DNA from: Gemmatirosa kalamazoonensis
Lineage (GTDB): Bacteria > Gemmatimonadota > Gemmatimonadetes > Gemmatimonadales > Gemmatimonadaceae
Direction of reading: 5' to 3'
Assembly: GCF_000522985.1 (NCBI RefSeq)
Contig: NZ_CP007128.1
Span: 3,456,220-3,520,219 of the forward strand
Length of the DNA stretch: 64,000 nt
Under the pieces are notes generated by a model. That model had not been told where the DNA came from, ran no database searches, and saw only the letters and a program-made list of their open reading frames with translations. This document shows positions 1-8,072 of this stretch, in pieces. A program made the position numbers and the translations under genes. Position 1 is the first letter of the stretch. The number at the start of each line of letters is the position of its first letter.

Positions 1-131
1 CGTGGGCGCGCACCCTGCTCGCGCGCGGCGACCGCGCGCAGGCGGCCGAACGACTCGAGCACCTCATCGTGACGTACCCGCGCAGCGCGCTCGTGCCGAT
101 CGCGCGGCGCGAGCTGGAGAGAGCGAAATGA
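1..131 (+). CDS. C-terminal end of a TPR-like protein (partial)
   Basis: Reading from base 3 gives about 42 codons ending at the TGA at 129-131. The residues (GDRAQAAERLEHLIVTYPRS, then a charged helix ending ELERAK) have the helix pattern of a tetratricopeptide repeat, with alanine and leucine spaced as in TPR and Tol-Pal YbgF-like tails. The start lies outside the window, so the full function cannot be read. The stop overlaps the next start as ATGA (128-131), which indicates translational coupling with the following secreted protein. Confidence is limited by the short visible part. Confidence 0.6.
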   Translation, partial: WARTLLARGDRAQAAERLEHLIVTYPRSALVPIARRELERAK

Positions 132-1417
132 GCGAGCGTGGAGCGTGGCGCTGGGCGCGGGGAGCGGGGCTCGTGTTAGGCGCGATCGTGTTGCTCGCGG
201 CGCGGATCGCCGGCGCGCAGATGCTGCTCGTGCCGATGGACGACGAGCAGCGCAACCACCTCAAGGCGTACGGCCTGGTGTACAACGCGCTGAAGGACGG
301 CCAGAAGGCGGAATGGCTGCTGAACTACCGCGGCGGCGCGTTCTTCCTCCCCGACCTGCCCGAGCTGCGGCGGCGTGCCGCGCTCGTGGGCGTCTCGGTG
401 GAGCAGGAGGACGCCGGATCGGTGGACGCGATCCGGCGCGAGATCGCGTCGGGCAACATGGACGCCGTGCCACTGGAGAAGGCGCCGAAGGTCGCCATCT
501 ACACGCCGCCGAACTCGCCGCCGTGGGACGACGCGGTCACGCTCGCGCTCACGTACGCGGGAATCGAGTTCGCCAAGATCTGGGACGACCAGGTGCTCGA
601 CGGCGAGCTGTCGAAGTACGACTGGGTGCACCTCTTCCACGAGGACTTCACGGGCCAGCAGAACAAGCTGTACCTCGGCTACCGCGATGCACCGTGGTTC
701 ATCGAGCAGCGGCAGCGCGCGCTCGCCACGGCGCAGAAGTACAACATCCCCGGCGGCGTGCCCGGCGTGAAGAAGGCGGTGGCCGAGCGCATCCGACAGT
801 ACGTGGAGAACGGCGGCTTCCTGTTCGCGATGTGCGGTGCCACCGAGTCGCTCGACCTCGCGATCGCGGGGAAGGACGTGGACTTCGCGGGCCCCCAGGT
901 CGACGGCTCGCCGCCGGATCCGGACGCCGACCGCAAGTTCAACTGGTCGCGCTCGTTCGCGTTCAAGGACGCGCACGTGGAAGGGCCGTTCGTGAACGCG
1001 CTGAGCGACATCGACGGCCACCAGGTGAACGTGCCGGGGCGCCGCCAGCCGTTAGGCACGTTCGCGCTGTTCGCGTTCGCCGCGAAGTTCGACCCCGTCG
1101 CGACGATGCTGGTGCAGGACCACCGCAACGTCATCAACGACTTCTACGGGGTGACGACGTCGTTCACGAAGGCGACGCTGAAGCCGGGCGTGACGGTGCT
1201 CGCCAGCGAGGAGGGGGCGCCGTGGGTGAAGTACATCCACGGCGACTACGGCAAGGGCTCGTGGACGTTCCTCGGCGGGCACGATCCCGAGGACCCGCAG
1301 CACGCGATCGGCAACGCGCCGACCGACCTGGCGCTGCACCCCACGTCGCCCGGCTACCGGCTCATCCTCAACAACGTCCTGTTCCCCGCGGCGAAGAAGA
1401 AGCCGCTGAAGACCTGA
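128..1417 (+). CDS. secreted protein of unknown function, GATase-like fold suspected
   Basis: Protein of 429 aa. The ATG at 128 is preceded by GGAGAGAG and overlaps the upstream stop. Residues about 10-32 form a signal peptide ending in a GAQ-type cleavage site, so the mature protein is periplasmic or exported. The mature N-terminus is rich in conserved-looking motifs (VPMDDEQRNHLKAYG, WLLNYRGG). A middle segment (KVAIYTPPNSPPWDDAV) followed by ENGGFLFAMCGATES resembles a class-I glutamine-amidotransferase-like Rossmann fold with a Cys at the nucleophile elbow; this is a guess from pattern. Relatives are sometimes labelled asparagine synthetase B, but I see neither an N-terminal Cys nucleophile nor an ATP-pyrophosphatase loop to support that name. 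The role is unknown. Confidence 0.75.
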   Translation: MSERGAWRWARGAGLVLGAIVLLAARIAGAQMLLVPMDDEQRNHLKAYGLVYNALKDGQKAEWLLNYRGGAFFLPDLPELRRRAALVGVSVEQEDAGSVDAIRREIASGNMDAVPLEKAPKVAIYTPPNSPPWDDAVTLALTYAGIEFAKIWDDQVLDGELSKYDWVHLFHEDFTGQQNKLYLGYRDAPWFIEQRQRALATAQKYNIPGGVPGVKKAVAERIRQYVENGGFLFAMCGATESLDLAIAGKDVDFAGPQVDGSPPDPDADRKFNWSRSFAFKDAHVEGPFVNALSDIDGHQVNVPGRRQPLGTFALFAFAAKFDPVATMLVQDHRNVINDFYGVTTSFTKATLKPGVTVLASEEGAPWVKYIHGDYGKGSWTFLGGHDPEDPQHAIGNAPTDLALHPTSPGYRLILNNVLFPAAKKKPLKT

Positions 1418-1423
1418 TGCGAC

Positions 1424-1451
1424 GAAGGGCGCCCCGACAGGAGCGCCCTTC
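1424..1451. terminator. bidirectional terminator hairpin
   Basis: GAAGGGCGC pairs perfectly with GCGCCCTTC (9 bp) around a 10-nt loop. It starts 7 nt after the stop of the plus-strand gene and lies 25 nt from the stop of the convergent PEP-CTERM gene. A pyrimidine stretch (CACTTTCTG) follows on the plus strand. Confidence 0.7.
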
Positions 1452-1475
1452 CACTTTCTGTACGGTCTCGTGGGC

Positions 1476-2126
1476 TCAGGCGGAGCGTCGCCGGCGGACG
1501 ATGCCGAACGCCACGACGCCCGTGGCGACCAGCGCCCAGGTGGACGGCTCGGGCACCGTGGTACCCGGTGGGGTGACCCGCTGCGCGATGATCGGCGCGG
1601 CGAAGTAGATCGTGCACACGTCGCAGTTGCTCGTGCCGTCCCAGATGAAGTGTGCCGACGGAGAGATGTTGCCGAACGTGCCCCACGGGCCGGTGCCGTT
1701 CGGACCCTCGTCGGCGATCCCGAGCGGCGATCCGGCGAAGCTCCCCGATCGGAGGCTCCACTCCGTCGTGTTGGTCAGCAGCGACTGGGTGGTGTTCGCG
1801 AAGTGGAAGCCGCCAGTGAGAGAGAACTGGCCGATGAACGCACCCGGGCCGCCCGAGTTCGTGGCGACGATCTGCAGCCAGTAGTTCGTTCCCGGCGTGA
1901 GCGCCTGCGGGCCGAACGTCACGTCTGTCGGCCAGCTGTTGCCGTTCGCGCCCGGGATCGCGACGCCGAGGGTCGTGGCGGACGTGCCGAGGTACACCTG
2001 GAACGCATCGTCCATCGTGAGCGTTCCACTCAGCGACTGCGCACCTGCGGTCGCTGCGGAGAGCGAAAGCGCGGCGACGGCGACCGTCCTCAGCGTGTTG
2101 CTGCAGCGACTGAATCGTGAGAGCAT
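1476..2126 (-). CDS. PEP-CTERM sorting-domain secreted protein
   Basis: Protein of 216 aa. The start at 2126 was chosen because a strong GGGAGG site lies just upstream and a signal peptide (LRTVAVAALSLSAATAGAQS) begins directly after it. The C-terminus carries the tripartite PEP-CTERM signal: VPEPSTWAL, a hydrophobic helix (VATGVVAFGIV) and a basic tail (RRRRSA). In known systems such proteins are recognised by an exosortase (EpsH/XrtA) and sent to the envelope or the exopolysaccharide matrix; the exosortase is not in this window. The middle part is a Gly/Thr/Ser-rich beta-type domain with no motif I recognise. It probably forms a single-gene transcription unit, convergent with the preceding gene. 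Confidence 0.88.
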   Translation of the reverse strand: MLSRFSRCSNTLRTVAVAALSLSAATAGAQSLSGTLTMDDAFQVYLGTSATTLGVAIPGANGNSWPTDVTFGPQALTPGTNYWLQIVATNSGGPGAFIGQFSLTGGFHFANTTQSLLTNTTEWSLRSGSFAGSPLGIADEGPNGTGPWGTFGNISPSAHFIWDGTSNCDVCTIYFAAPIIAQRVTPPGTTVPEPSTWALVATGVVAFGIVRRRRSA

Positions 2127-2367
2127 GGCGGCGAGCCTCCCTGGAGAAGTGGAGAGCAGCACGGCGAACAACGCACGGAAGAACGCATGAGCCTCCTCGA
2201 GGCTCTCACTCATTCACGACGTGTGGCTCAGCTCGTCGCCGACGGCCCCTATATACGAGGCCCCGCCGGGCTCAGCAAGCAGCAACACCGCTCGGACCGC
2301 GTTTACGAGGACACGAAACGCGTTAGCTTCCTTGGGGTTCTGTTCGGGATCCCGCCAAGCCCCCGCC

Positions 2368-4968
2368 GTGCCGCGCCTGCAGCTTCCTCCCTCCACCGAC
2401 GCCCGTCTCAGCCGCCCGGCCGCCGCCGCGATCCGTGCGGCGATCCGGCTCGCCGGCGGCCGCGAGGTGTGCTTCGTCTGCAAGGTGGACGAGGAGGGGA
2501 CGGTGGCGAGCGCCCGCGTCGTCGCGCGCGGCGACGTGCGCAGCGTGCTCGCGCTCCCCGGGTTCGCCGAGCGCGGCGAGATGCTCGTGCACAACCACCC
2601 CAGCGGCCTGCTCGAGCCGTCGAACGCGGATCTCGAGGTCGCGGCGCGCGTGCACGGCAACGGCGTCGGCTTCGGCATCGTCGACAACGACGCGACGGAG
2701 CTGTACGTCGTCGTCGAGGTGCCGCCGGCGAAGACGACCGCCGACATCGATCCGGATTCGGTCGACGCGACGCTCGGTCCCGACGGGCCCATCGCGCGCC
2801 GCATGCGCCGCTACGAGGACCGGCCGAGCCAGCGCGCGATGGCCTCCGAGATCGCGCGCCTATACAACGACGGCGGCGTGGGGCTGCTGGAGGCGGGCAC
2901 CGGCGTCGGCAAGTCGCTCGGCTACCTCGTGCCCGCGCTGCGGTGGGCGGCCGCGAACGGCGAGCGCACGATCGTGTCGACGAACACGATCAACCTGCAG
3001 GAGCAGCTCGTCGGCAAGGACCTGCCGTTCCTCGCGGAGTCCCTCACCGACCAGAAGGTGCGCTTCGCGCTGCTGAAGGGGTGGCGCAACTACCTCTGCC
3101 TGCTGCGGCTGGAGCAGGCCCGCGGCGGCGGCCCGGCGCTGCTCGAGGAGGGGATGGCGCGCGAGCTGGGTGTGCTGGAGCAGTGGGCGGAGCGCACGAG
3201 CGACGGCTCGGTGAGCGACCTGCCGACGCCGCCGCGTCCCGAGGTGTGGGACGAGGTCTCGGCGGAGCCCGATCTCTGCCAGCGCATGAAGTGCCCGCAC
3301 TTCGACCGCTGCTTCCTCTTCAAGGCGCGGCAGAAGGCGGCGCAGGCCGACATCATCGTCGTGAACCACCATCTGCTGCTCTCCGACGTCGCCGTCAGGC
3401 GCGTGCAGCAGAACTGGGAGGACGCGGCCGTGCTGCCGGCGTACAAGCGCCTCGTCGTCGACGAGGGCCATCACCTCGAGGACGCCGCCGCCGCACACCT
3501 CGGCGCGTCGGTCACGCGGCGCTCGCTGCAGCGGCTGTTCGCGCGACTCGACCGCAAGGGGAAGGGCCTGTTGGGCGCGCTGATCGCGAAGCTGGCCGAG
3601 AAGTCGGACCTGCTCAGCACCGCGAGCCTCGACCTCGTGCAGGCGCGCCTCGTGCCCGCCGCGCACGCGTCGCGCGACAAGGCCGACCTGCTGTTCGACC
3701 TGCTGCACGCGTACCTCGAGCAGGCGGCGCAGCCGGTCGTGCGCCTAACGGACGCGTTCGCGCAGGACCCGGTGTGGGACGCCGGGCTTCGCGCCGCGCT
3801 CGACGATCTGCTGGGCGAGATCGAGCTGCTGCACGAGGGGCTGCGCCTCGTGCGCGAGCGACTGGAGTCCGACGAGAAACGACTGGAGGCGCTCGCCCCG
3901 CTGCTCGGCGAGCTGCGCGCGGTCGCGCGACGCCTGCAGACCGCGGGCGACGGCTTGGTGCGCGCGCTCCGTCCGGCCGACGGCACGCCGCCGAGCGTGC
4001 GGTGGATCGAGCTGCGCGGCAAGGAGCGCAACGTGGTCGTCACGTCGGTGCCGCTCGACCTCGCGCCGATCCTGCGCGAGGATCTGTTCAAGCGCGTGCA
4101 GACGGCGGTGATCACCAGCGCGACGCTGGCGACTCGTCCCGGGACTCGGGACTCGGGACCCGGGACTCGAATGCGGAGCCCCGGTCCCGAGTCCCGAGTC
4201 CCGAGTCCTGATGCGTTCCGCTTCCTCTCCGACCGGCTGGGACTCACGGCGCCCGAGTTCGAGCCGGCGACCGCGATCTATCCGTCGCCGTTCGAGTATC
4301 CGCGCCAGGCGCTGCTCGTCGTGCCGAGCGACACGCCGGCGCCCAACGTCGACGCGAGCGCGCACTTTCTGCACGTCGTGCGGCACGTGCTCGACGTCGC
4401 GACCGCATCGGACGGCGGCATGTTCGTGCTGTTCACCAGCCACCGTGAGCTGATGCGCGCGGCCGCCGAGCTGCGCGCGCGCGGCGCCGACCGGCGATGG
4501 CCGCTGCTCGTGCACGGCGAGGACACGCGCGACGCGCTTCTGAATCGATTCCGCGAGAGCGGCCGGGCGCTGCTCGTCGGCACGGCGTCGTTCTGGGAGG
4601 GCGTCGACGTGCCGGGCGACGCGCTGCGGGCGCTCGTCATCGCGAAGCTGCCGTTCCGCGTGCCGAGCGAGCCCGTCACCGCCGCGCAGTGCGAGGCGAT
4701 CGAGGCGCGCGGCGGCGACAGCTTCCGCGAGTACATGCTGCCGCACGCGTCGCTGCGGCTGAAGCAGGGCTTCGGGCGGCTCATCCGCACCGGCGTCGAC
4801 CGCGGGGTCGTCGTCATCTCCGACGTGCGGCTCGTCAGCAAGGGCTACGGCCGCGACCTGCTCGACGCGCTCCCCCCCGCGCGTCGGGTGCTCGCCCCGT
4901 GGGCACGGGCGCGAGCCGACGTCGAGTCGTTCTACGCGGCCCGCTCCGCAGCGGTCGGCGAGGACTGA
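2368..4968 (+). CDS. dinG: JAMM/RadC-like domain fused to a DinG/XPD-type Fe-S helicase
   Basis: Protein of 866 aa from a GTG at 2368; an upstream in-frame extension is low-complexity and was rejected. Residues about 15-125 form a JAMM (MPN+) domain as in RadC, with H75, H77, P78, S85 and D88 in the canonical HxHPx(6)SxxD layout. The rest is a superfamily-2 helicase: Walker A GTGVGKS (K182), four cysteines for an Fe-S cluster (C244, C304, C309, C315), DEGH box (365-368), SAT motif (584-586) and C-terminal motifs GTASFWEGVDVPG and QGFGRLIR. DinG and XPD proteins unwind 5'-3' and act on R-loops, G-quadruplexes or replication-repair intermediates. The JAMM fusion is unusual. About 27 residues encoded by a palindromic repeat (4131-4210) are inserted directly after the SAT motif. 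Confidence 0.9.
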   Translation: MPRLQLPPSTDARLSRPAAAAIRAAIRLAGGREVCFVCKVDEEGTVASARVVARGDVRSVLALPGFAERGEMLVHNHPSGLLEPSNADLEVAARVHGNGVGFGIVDNDATELYVVVEVPPAKTTADIDPDSVDATLGPDGPIARRMRRYEDRPSQRAMASEIARLYNDGGVGLLEAGTGVGKSLGYLVPALRWAAANGERTIVSTNTINLQEQLVGKDLPFLAESLTDQKVRFALLKGWRNYLCLLRLEQARGGGPALLEEGMARELGVLEQWAERTSDGSVSDLPTPPRPEVWDEVSAEPDLCQRMKCPHFDRCFLFKARQKAAQADIIVVNHHLLLSDVAVRRVQQNWEDAAVLPAYKRLVVDEGHHLEDAAAAHLGASVTRRSLQRLFARLDRKGKGLLGALIAKLAEKSDLLSTASLDLVQARLVPAAHASRDKADLLFDLLHAYLEQAAQPVVRLTDAFAQDPVWDAGLRAALDDLLGEIELLHEGLRLVRERLESDEKRLEALAPLLGELRAVARRLQTAGDGLVRALRPADGTPPSVRWIELRGKERNVVVTSVPLDLAPILREDLFKRVQTAVITSATLATRPGTRDSGPGTRMRSPGPESRVPSPDAFRFLSDRLGLTAPEFEPATAIYPSPFEYPRQALLVVPSDTPAPNVDASAHFLHVVRHVLDVATASDGGMFVLFTSHRELMRAAAELRARGADRRWPLLVHGEDTRDALLNRFRESGRALLVGTASFWEGVDVPGDALRALVIAKLPFRVPSEPVTAAQCEAIEARGGDSFREYMLPHASLRLKQGFGRLIRTGVDRGVVVISDVRLVSKGYGRDLLDALPPARRVLAPWARARADVESFYAARSAAVGED
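4139..4208. repeat. intragenic palindromic element of GGGACTC units, in frame
   Basis: The left arm (about 4141-4169) is tandem GGGACTC units; the right arm (about 4181-4208) is tandem GAGTCCC units; the loop is about 10 nt. The element has no stop in the gene frame and adds about 27 residues (including GTRDSGPGTR and PESRVPSPD) between the helicase SAT motif and the following FRFLSDRLGL segment. A near-identical peptide is encoded by a related element at 53284-53359 in an aldehyde dehydrogenase. Confidence 0.85.
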
Positions 4969-5031
4969 CGGGGCAGTCAGTCGATCGCCGAACCGGCGCC
5001 CCACGGCGCCGATCGCGTGCTGGGCTTCGGG

Positions 5032-5037
5032 TATACT
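5032..5037 (+). promoter_or_regulatory. possible -10 element (TATACT)
   Basis: TATACT lies 36 nt upstream of the CAP lipoprotein start, in an otherwise GC-rich gap. The same hexamer serves the tRNA-fMet promoter at 39985. No convincing -35 is visible here. Confidence 0.35.
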
Positions 5038-5072
5038 TCGGGTACCCACCGCCTCCCCCCGCAGCCCCGCCG

Positions 5073-5663
5073 ATGCAGCTCTCCTCCCGTCTGCTCGCGG
5101 CCTTCGCCGCGCTCGCGCTCGTCGCCGCCTGTTCCGACTCGCCGGTCGCTCCCGACGCCACCGCCGACGCTCCCGCCGCCGTCAAGCCGTCCGCATCGCT
5201 GTCCGTCGCCCGCACCGTGGCCGTCACCGACTGTGCCGGCGCGACGGTGTACCTCTCGGCCGACGAGAAGCGGACGCTCGACCTGCACAACGCCCAGCGC
5301 ACGAAGAGCGGGCTCCGAACTTTCTGCGTCGATGCCAAGCTCACCGCCGCGGCGCGGTCGCACTCGAACGAGATGATCGACCTGAACTACTTCTCGCACA
5401 GCTCGTACGACGGCACCGCGTTCAACGTGCGCGTGGGGAGCTTCGGCTACACGCCGTACACGGCGCTGGCCGAGAACATCGCGCTCGGCAGCGGGACGTA
5501 CGGGGCGCCGGACGCGATCTTCACGAACTGGATGAACAGTGCCGGGCACCGCGCGAACATCCTGAACGGCACGCTCCGCCAGATCGGAATCGGCGTGAGC
5601 CTCGGGACCTACCAGGGTTACACCGGCGTGCGCATGTACACCGTGGATTTCGGCACGCGTTAG
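5073..5663 (+). CDS. CAP (SCP/PR-1) domain lipoprotein
   Basis: Protein of 196 aa. The N-terminus is a lipoprotein signal with lipobox LVAAC, so the mature protein should be lipid-anchored. Residues about 60-196 form a CAP/SCP domain: LDLHNAQRTKSGL, a SHSNEM helix, YFSHSSYDG, LAENIALGSG, and a WMNSAGHRANILNG motif followed by the terminal beta strands. The His and Glu residues of the CAP cavity are present. Bacterial CAP proteins (YkwD-like) are common in the envelope and their activity is poorly defined. It is flanked by helicase and hydrolase genes on the same strand with no clear functional link. Confidence 0.92.
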   Translation: MQLSSRLLAAFAALALVAACSDSPVAPDATADAPAAVKPSASLSVARTVAVTDCAGATVYLSADEKRTLDLHNAQRTKSGLRTFCVDAKLTAAARSHSNEMIDLNYFSHSSYDGTAFNVRVGSFGYTPYTALAENIALGSGTYGAPDAIFTNWMNSAGHRANILNGTLRQIGIGVSLGTYQGYTGVRMYTVDFGTR

Positions 5664-5760
5664 GGTCGTCCCGAAGGCCGGTGTTTGAACGTTGGAGCGG
5701 CGGCCGCCGTTTTAGATTGGACAGGCCGCCGTTCCCCCGTTCATCCTGCATCCACCGTCC

Positions 5761-6372
5761 GTGACCCGTCCCGGCAAGATCGTCTGTGTCGGTCGCAACT
5801 ACGTCGAGCATGCGAAGGAGCTCGGCAACGAGATGCCGAAGGAGCCGCTGCTCTTCCTGAAGCCGCCCACCTCGGTCCTGGCGCCCGATGGCACGATCGA
5901 GCTGCCGCCGGAGAGCCAGCGGGTGGAGTTCGAGGGAGAGATCGGCGTCGTCATCGGCGCGCCCCTGCGACGGGCCGACGAGGGCGCGGCGCGCAAGGCG
6001 ATCCGGGGGATCGTAGCGCTGAACGACGTCACCGCCCGCGACCTGCAGCGCAGCGACGGGCAGTGGACACGCGCGAAGGGATTCGACACCTTCTGCCCGA
6101 TCGGTCCGGAGGCGCCGGTGCCGGCCGACCTCGACGCGCTCGAGGTGGTCACCCGGGTGAACGGCGACGAGCGGCAGCGGGGCCGGGCGAGCCAGATGGC
6201 GTTCTCGATCCCGATGTTGCTCGCGTACATCTCGCGCGTGATGACGCTGGAGCCGGGCGACGTCGTGGCGACCGGTACGCCTGCCGGCGTGGGCCCGCTC
6301 GCGGCAGGAGACGTCGTGGAGGTCGAGGTCGTGGGCCTCAGCTCGGTTCGCAGCACCGTGGCGGCCGCCTGA
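5761..6372 (+). CDS. fumarylacetoacetate-hydrolase family protein
   Basis: Protein of 203 aa starting at GTG 5761. The single FAH domain is complete, with KIVCVGRNYVEHAKE at the N-terminus, the metal-binding Glu pair in VEFEGEIGVVIG, the LNDVTARDLQ segment, and GTPAGVGPLAAGD near the C-terminus. The short single-domain form matches YcgM/HpaG-like enzymes that act on acylpyruvates or oxaloacetate rather than the long eukaryotic FAH. The exact substrate cannot be told, since no aromatic-degradation genes are nearby. TAGATT at 5713-5718 may be a -10 element. Confidence 0.9.
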   Translation: MTRPGKIVCVGRNYVEHAKELGNEMPKEPLLFLKPPTSVLAPDGTIELPPESQRVEFEGEIGVVIGAPLRRADEGAARKAIRGIVALNDVTARDLQRSDGQWTRAKGFDTFCPIGPEAPVPADLDALEVVTRVNGDERQRGRASQMAFSIPMLLAYISRVMTLEPGDVVATGTPAGVGPLAAGDVVEVEVVGLSSVRSTVAAA

Positions 6373-6412
6373 CCGCCGCGGAACACCGTCCGTTCTGAGG
6401 GTACCCCGGGGC

Positions 6413-7312
6413 ATGCTCTCCATCTCACGCCGCAGACGGACGACCGATCGGCCACGCCGGTCGCGCGGGGCGCTCGCCGCGTCGTTCGCGGTGAACGCGC
6501 TGCTGCTCGCGGCGTTCCTGAAGGGCGTGAGCGAGGGGCTGCGGTGGACCGAGCTGTTCGAGCGCGGCGCGCCGCCGGTCGTGGAGCGCATCGGCTTCGT
6601 GGAGCTGCCGAAGGCGACCGGCGCGCCCGTCGCAGGTCGCGCGGGCGGTGACGGCCGGCCGGTGACCCGACGTCCCGCGCCGAACCCGGCCCCCGCCGCG
6701 CCGACGACGGTGCCGGACCAGGTGCCGGCCGTCAACCCGCAGGCCGCACCGACCGAGACCGGCGGCGCTGGCGCGGTCGTCGGCGGCGGCGGCGCGACCG
6801 AAGGGATCCGCCCGACCTACACCGACGGCCGCCTGTGGGCGCCGTCCGCCGGCGGCTCGGCCCCCCTCCTCTCGCCGCAGCGCTCCAAGGAGCGCATCGA
6901 CAGCGTCATGGCGGAGACGTTCGGCGCGGCGCGTGATTCCATCCTGGCCGAGCAGCAGGCGCTCGCCAGTGCGCGCAAGCCGGGCGACTGGACCGTGAAC
7001 GGCCCGGGCGGGAAGTGGGGGATGGATCAGTCGTCGATCCACCTCGGCAAGATCGCGATCCCGAACGCGATCCTCGCGCTGCTGTCGTCGAACGTCCAGC
7101 AGCAGCTGCGCGGCAACCCGATTCAGATGGCCGAGGACCGCCGCCTGGCCAACGTGCGCGCCGACCTGATGCAGCACGCGCAGCGCGAGCAGGGCGAGGA
7201 CATGCTCCGCGCGCAGGTGAAGGAGATCCGCGCCCGCAAGGACCGCGAGCGCGCCGCCCGGATGGCCGACCAGCAGCAGCGCGCCCAGGCTCCGTCGACG
7301 CCCGACAAGTAG
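6413..7312 (+). CDS. membrane-anchored proline-rich protein, unknown function
   Basis: Protein of 299 aa. A basic N-terminus (about 22 residues) precedes one transmembrane helix (ALAASFAVNALLLAAFLKG). A Pro/Ala/Thr-rich linker (about residues 80-120) follows, then a Gly-rich stretch and a charged helical C-terminus (residues 170-299) with several Arg/Glu/Gln-rich segments. The layout, one N-terminal anchor plus a proline-rich periplasmic spacer, resembles TonB/TolA-type energy transducers, but no TonB C-terminal domain is recognisable. I do not assign a function. It ends directly at a long hairpin shared with the convergent lexA gene. Confidence 0.7.
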   Translation: MLSISRRRRTTDRPRRSRGALAASFAVNALLLAAFLKGVSEGLRWTELFERGAPPVVERIGFVELPKATGAPVAGRAGGDGRPVTRRPAPNPAPAAPTTVPDQVPAVNPQAAPTETGGAGAVVGGGGATEGIRPTYTDGRLWAPSAGGSAPLLSPQRSKERIDSVMAETFGAARDSILAEQQALASARKPGDWTVNGPGGKWGMDQSSIHLGKIAIPNAILALLSSNVQQQLRGNPIQMAEDRRLANVRADLMQHAQREQGEDMLRAQVKEIRARKDRERAARMADQQQRAQAPSTPDK

Positions 7313-7399
7313 AAGAGGGCAGGAGGGCAGGAGGGCAAAGAGGGCAGGAGAGTCATCGGCTCTCCTGCCCTCTTTGCGCTCCTGCCCTCCTGCCCTCTC
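7313..7399. repeat. hairpin of AGGAGGGC units between convergent genes
   Basis: Two 40-nt arms (7313-7352 and 7360-7399) match at 38 positions around a 7-nt loop. Each arm is a near-tandem array of an 8-bp unit (AGGAGGGC). The element begins 1 nt after one stop codon and ends 2 nt before the stop codon of the convergent lexA gene, so it is placed as a bidirectional terminator. There is no T-run. Confidence 0.85.
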
Positions 7400-7401
7400 C
7401 G

Positions 7402-8046
7402 TCAGGTCGTGATCGCGGAGTCGAACGCCTCGCGGTCGAAGAACGGGCGGAAGACGCCGCACACGACACCGACGACCGCGAACGCGCCGTCCAGCGTCTC
7501 GGTCGCGCCCGCGCTCTGCGCCGCGTTCAGCACCGCGCTCGCCGCGTCGACCGCGCCGTAGGTCTGGATCGTCGTCTCGTCGCCGAAGCGTACGGCGACG
7601 ATGTCACCGGCACGCGGCGGCGCCGACGGGGAGACGACGACGTAGTCGCCGTCGAGCACCCCGCGGCTCTTCAGCGAGTCGCCCTTCATGCGGATCACGA
7701 ACGCGTCGTCGCCCGGCACGAAGCGGCGGTCGAAGCTGATGTGGCCCGCGCGGTCCTCCGGGCGGGCGCTCGCCTCGCCGCCGGCGACCCGCTCGTAGTA
7801 GGGGAGCGGCTGCACGCGCGTGGGTCCCGAGTAGCCCACGATGCGCACGCCTCGCGAGCGCGACGGATCACGCTCGATGTACCCCTTGGCGGAGAGCGAC
7901 TGAAGGAGGTCCGAGACCGTTTTCGTGCTCTTGATCCGGAACTTCTTGCCGATCTCGCGGATGCTCGGCTGGTACGTGTTCTCCGCGAGGAAGTCGAGCA
8001 GAAAGTGGTAGACTTTCCGCTCGATCGGGGTGAGAGGCTCCGCCAT
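7402..8046 (-). CDS. lexA: LexA-like repressor lacking the catalytic lysine
   Basis: Protein of 214 aa. The start at 8046 follows an AGGAG site. Residues 1-70 form a LexA winged helix (TPIERKVYHFLLDF, QPSIREIGKKF, STKTVSDLLQSL, GYIERDPSRSRGVRIV). A linker carries an Ala88-Gly89 pair at the position of the self-cleavage site. The peptidase-S24 domain contains the serine nucleophile in KGDSLKSRG (S124), followed by DGDYVVV. The strand that should carry the general-base lysine reads DETTIQTYG, with Gln161 where LexA has TVKR. No nearby Lys can substitute by eye. Classical LexA represses the SOS regulon and self-cleaves with RecA; this one may be impaired in cleavage. Confidence 0.85.
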   Translation of the reverse strand: MAEPLTPIERKVYHFLLDFLAENTYQPSIREIGKKFRIKSTKTVSDLLQSLSAKGYIERDPSRSRGVRIVGYSGPTRVQPLPYYERVAGGEASARPEDRAGHISFDRRFVPGDDAFVIRMKGDSLKSRGVLDGDYVVVSPSAPPRAGDIVAVRFGDETTIQTYGAVDAASAVLNAAQSAGATETLDGAFAVVGVVCGVFRPFFDREAFDSAITT

Positions 8047-8072
8047 GAGGGGTCTCCTCTGGATGTGCGTAC

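Noticed and set aside
2221-2367. N-terminal extension of the JAMM-DinG protein
   Set aside because: The extra residues are low-complexity and come from the intergenic promoter region shared with the divergent PEP-CTERM gene.
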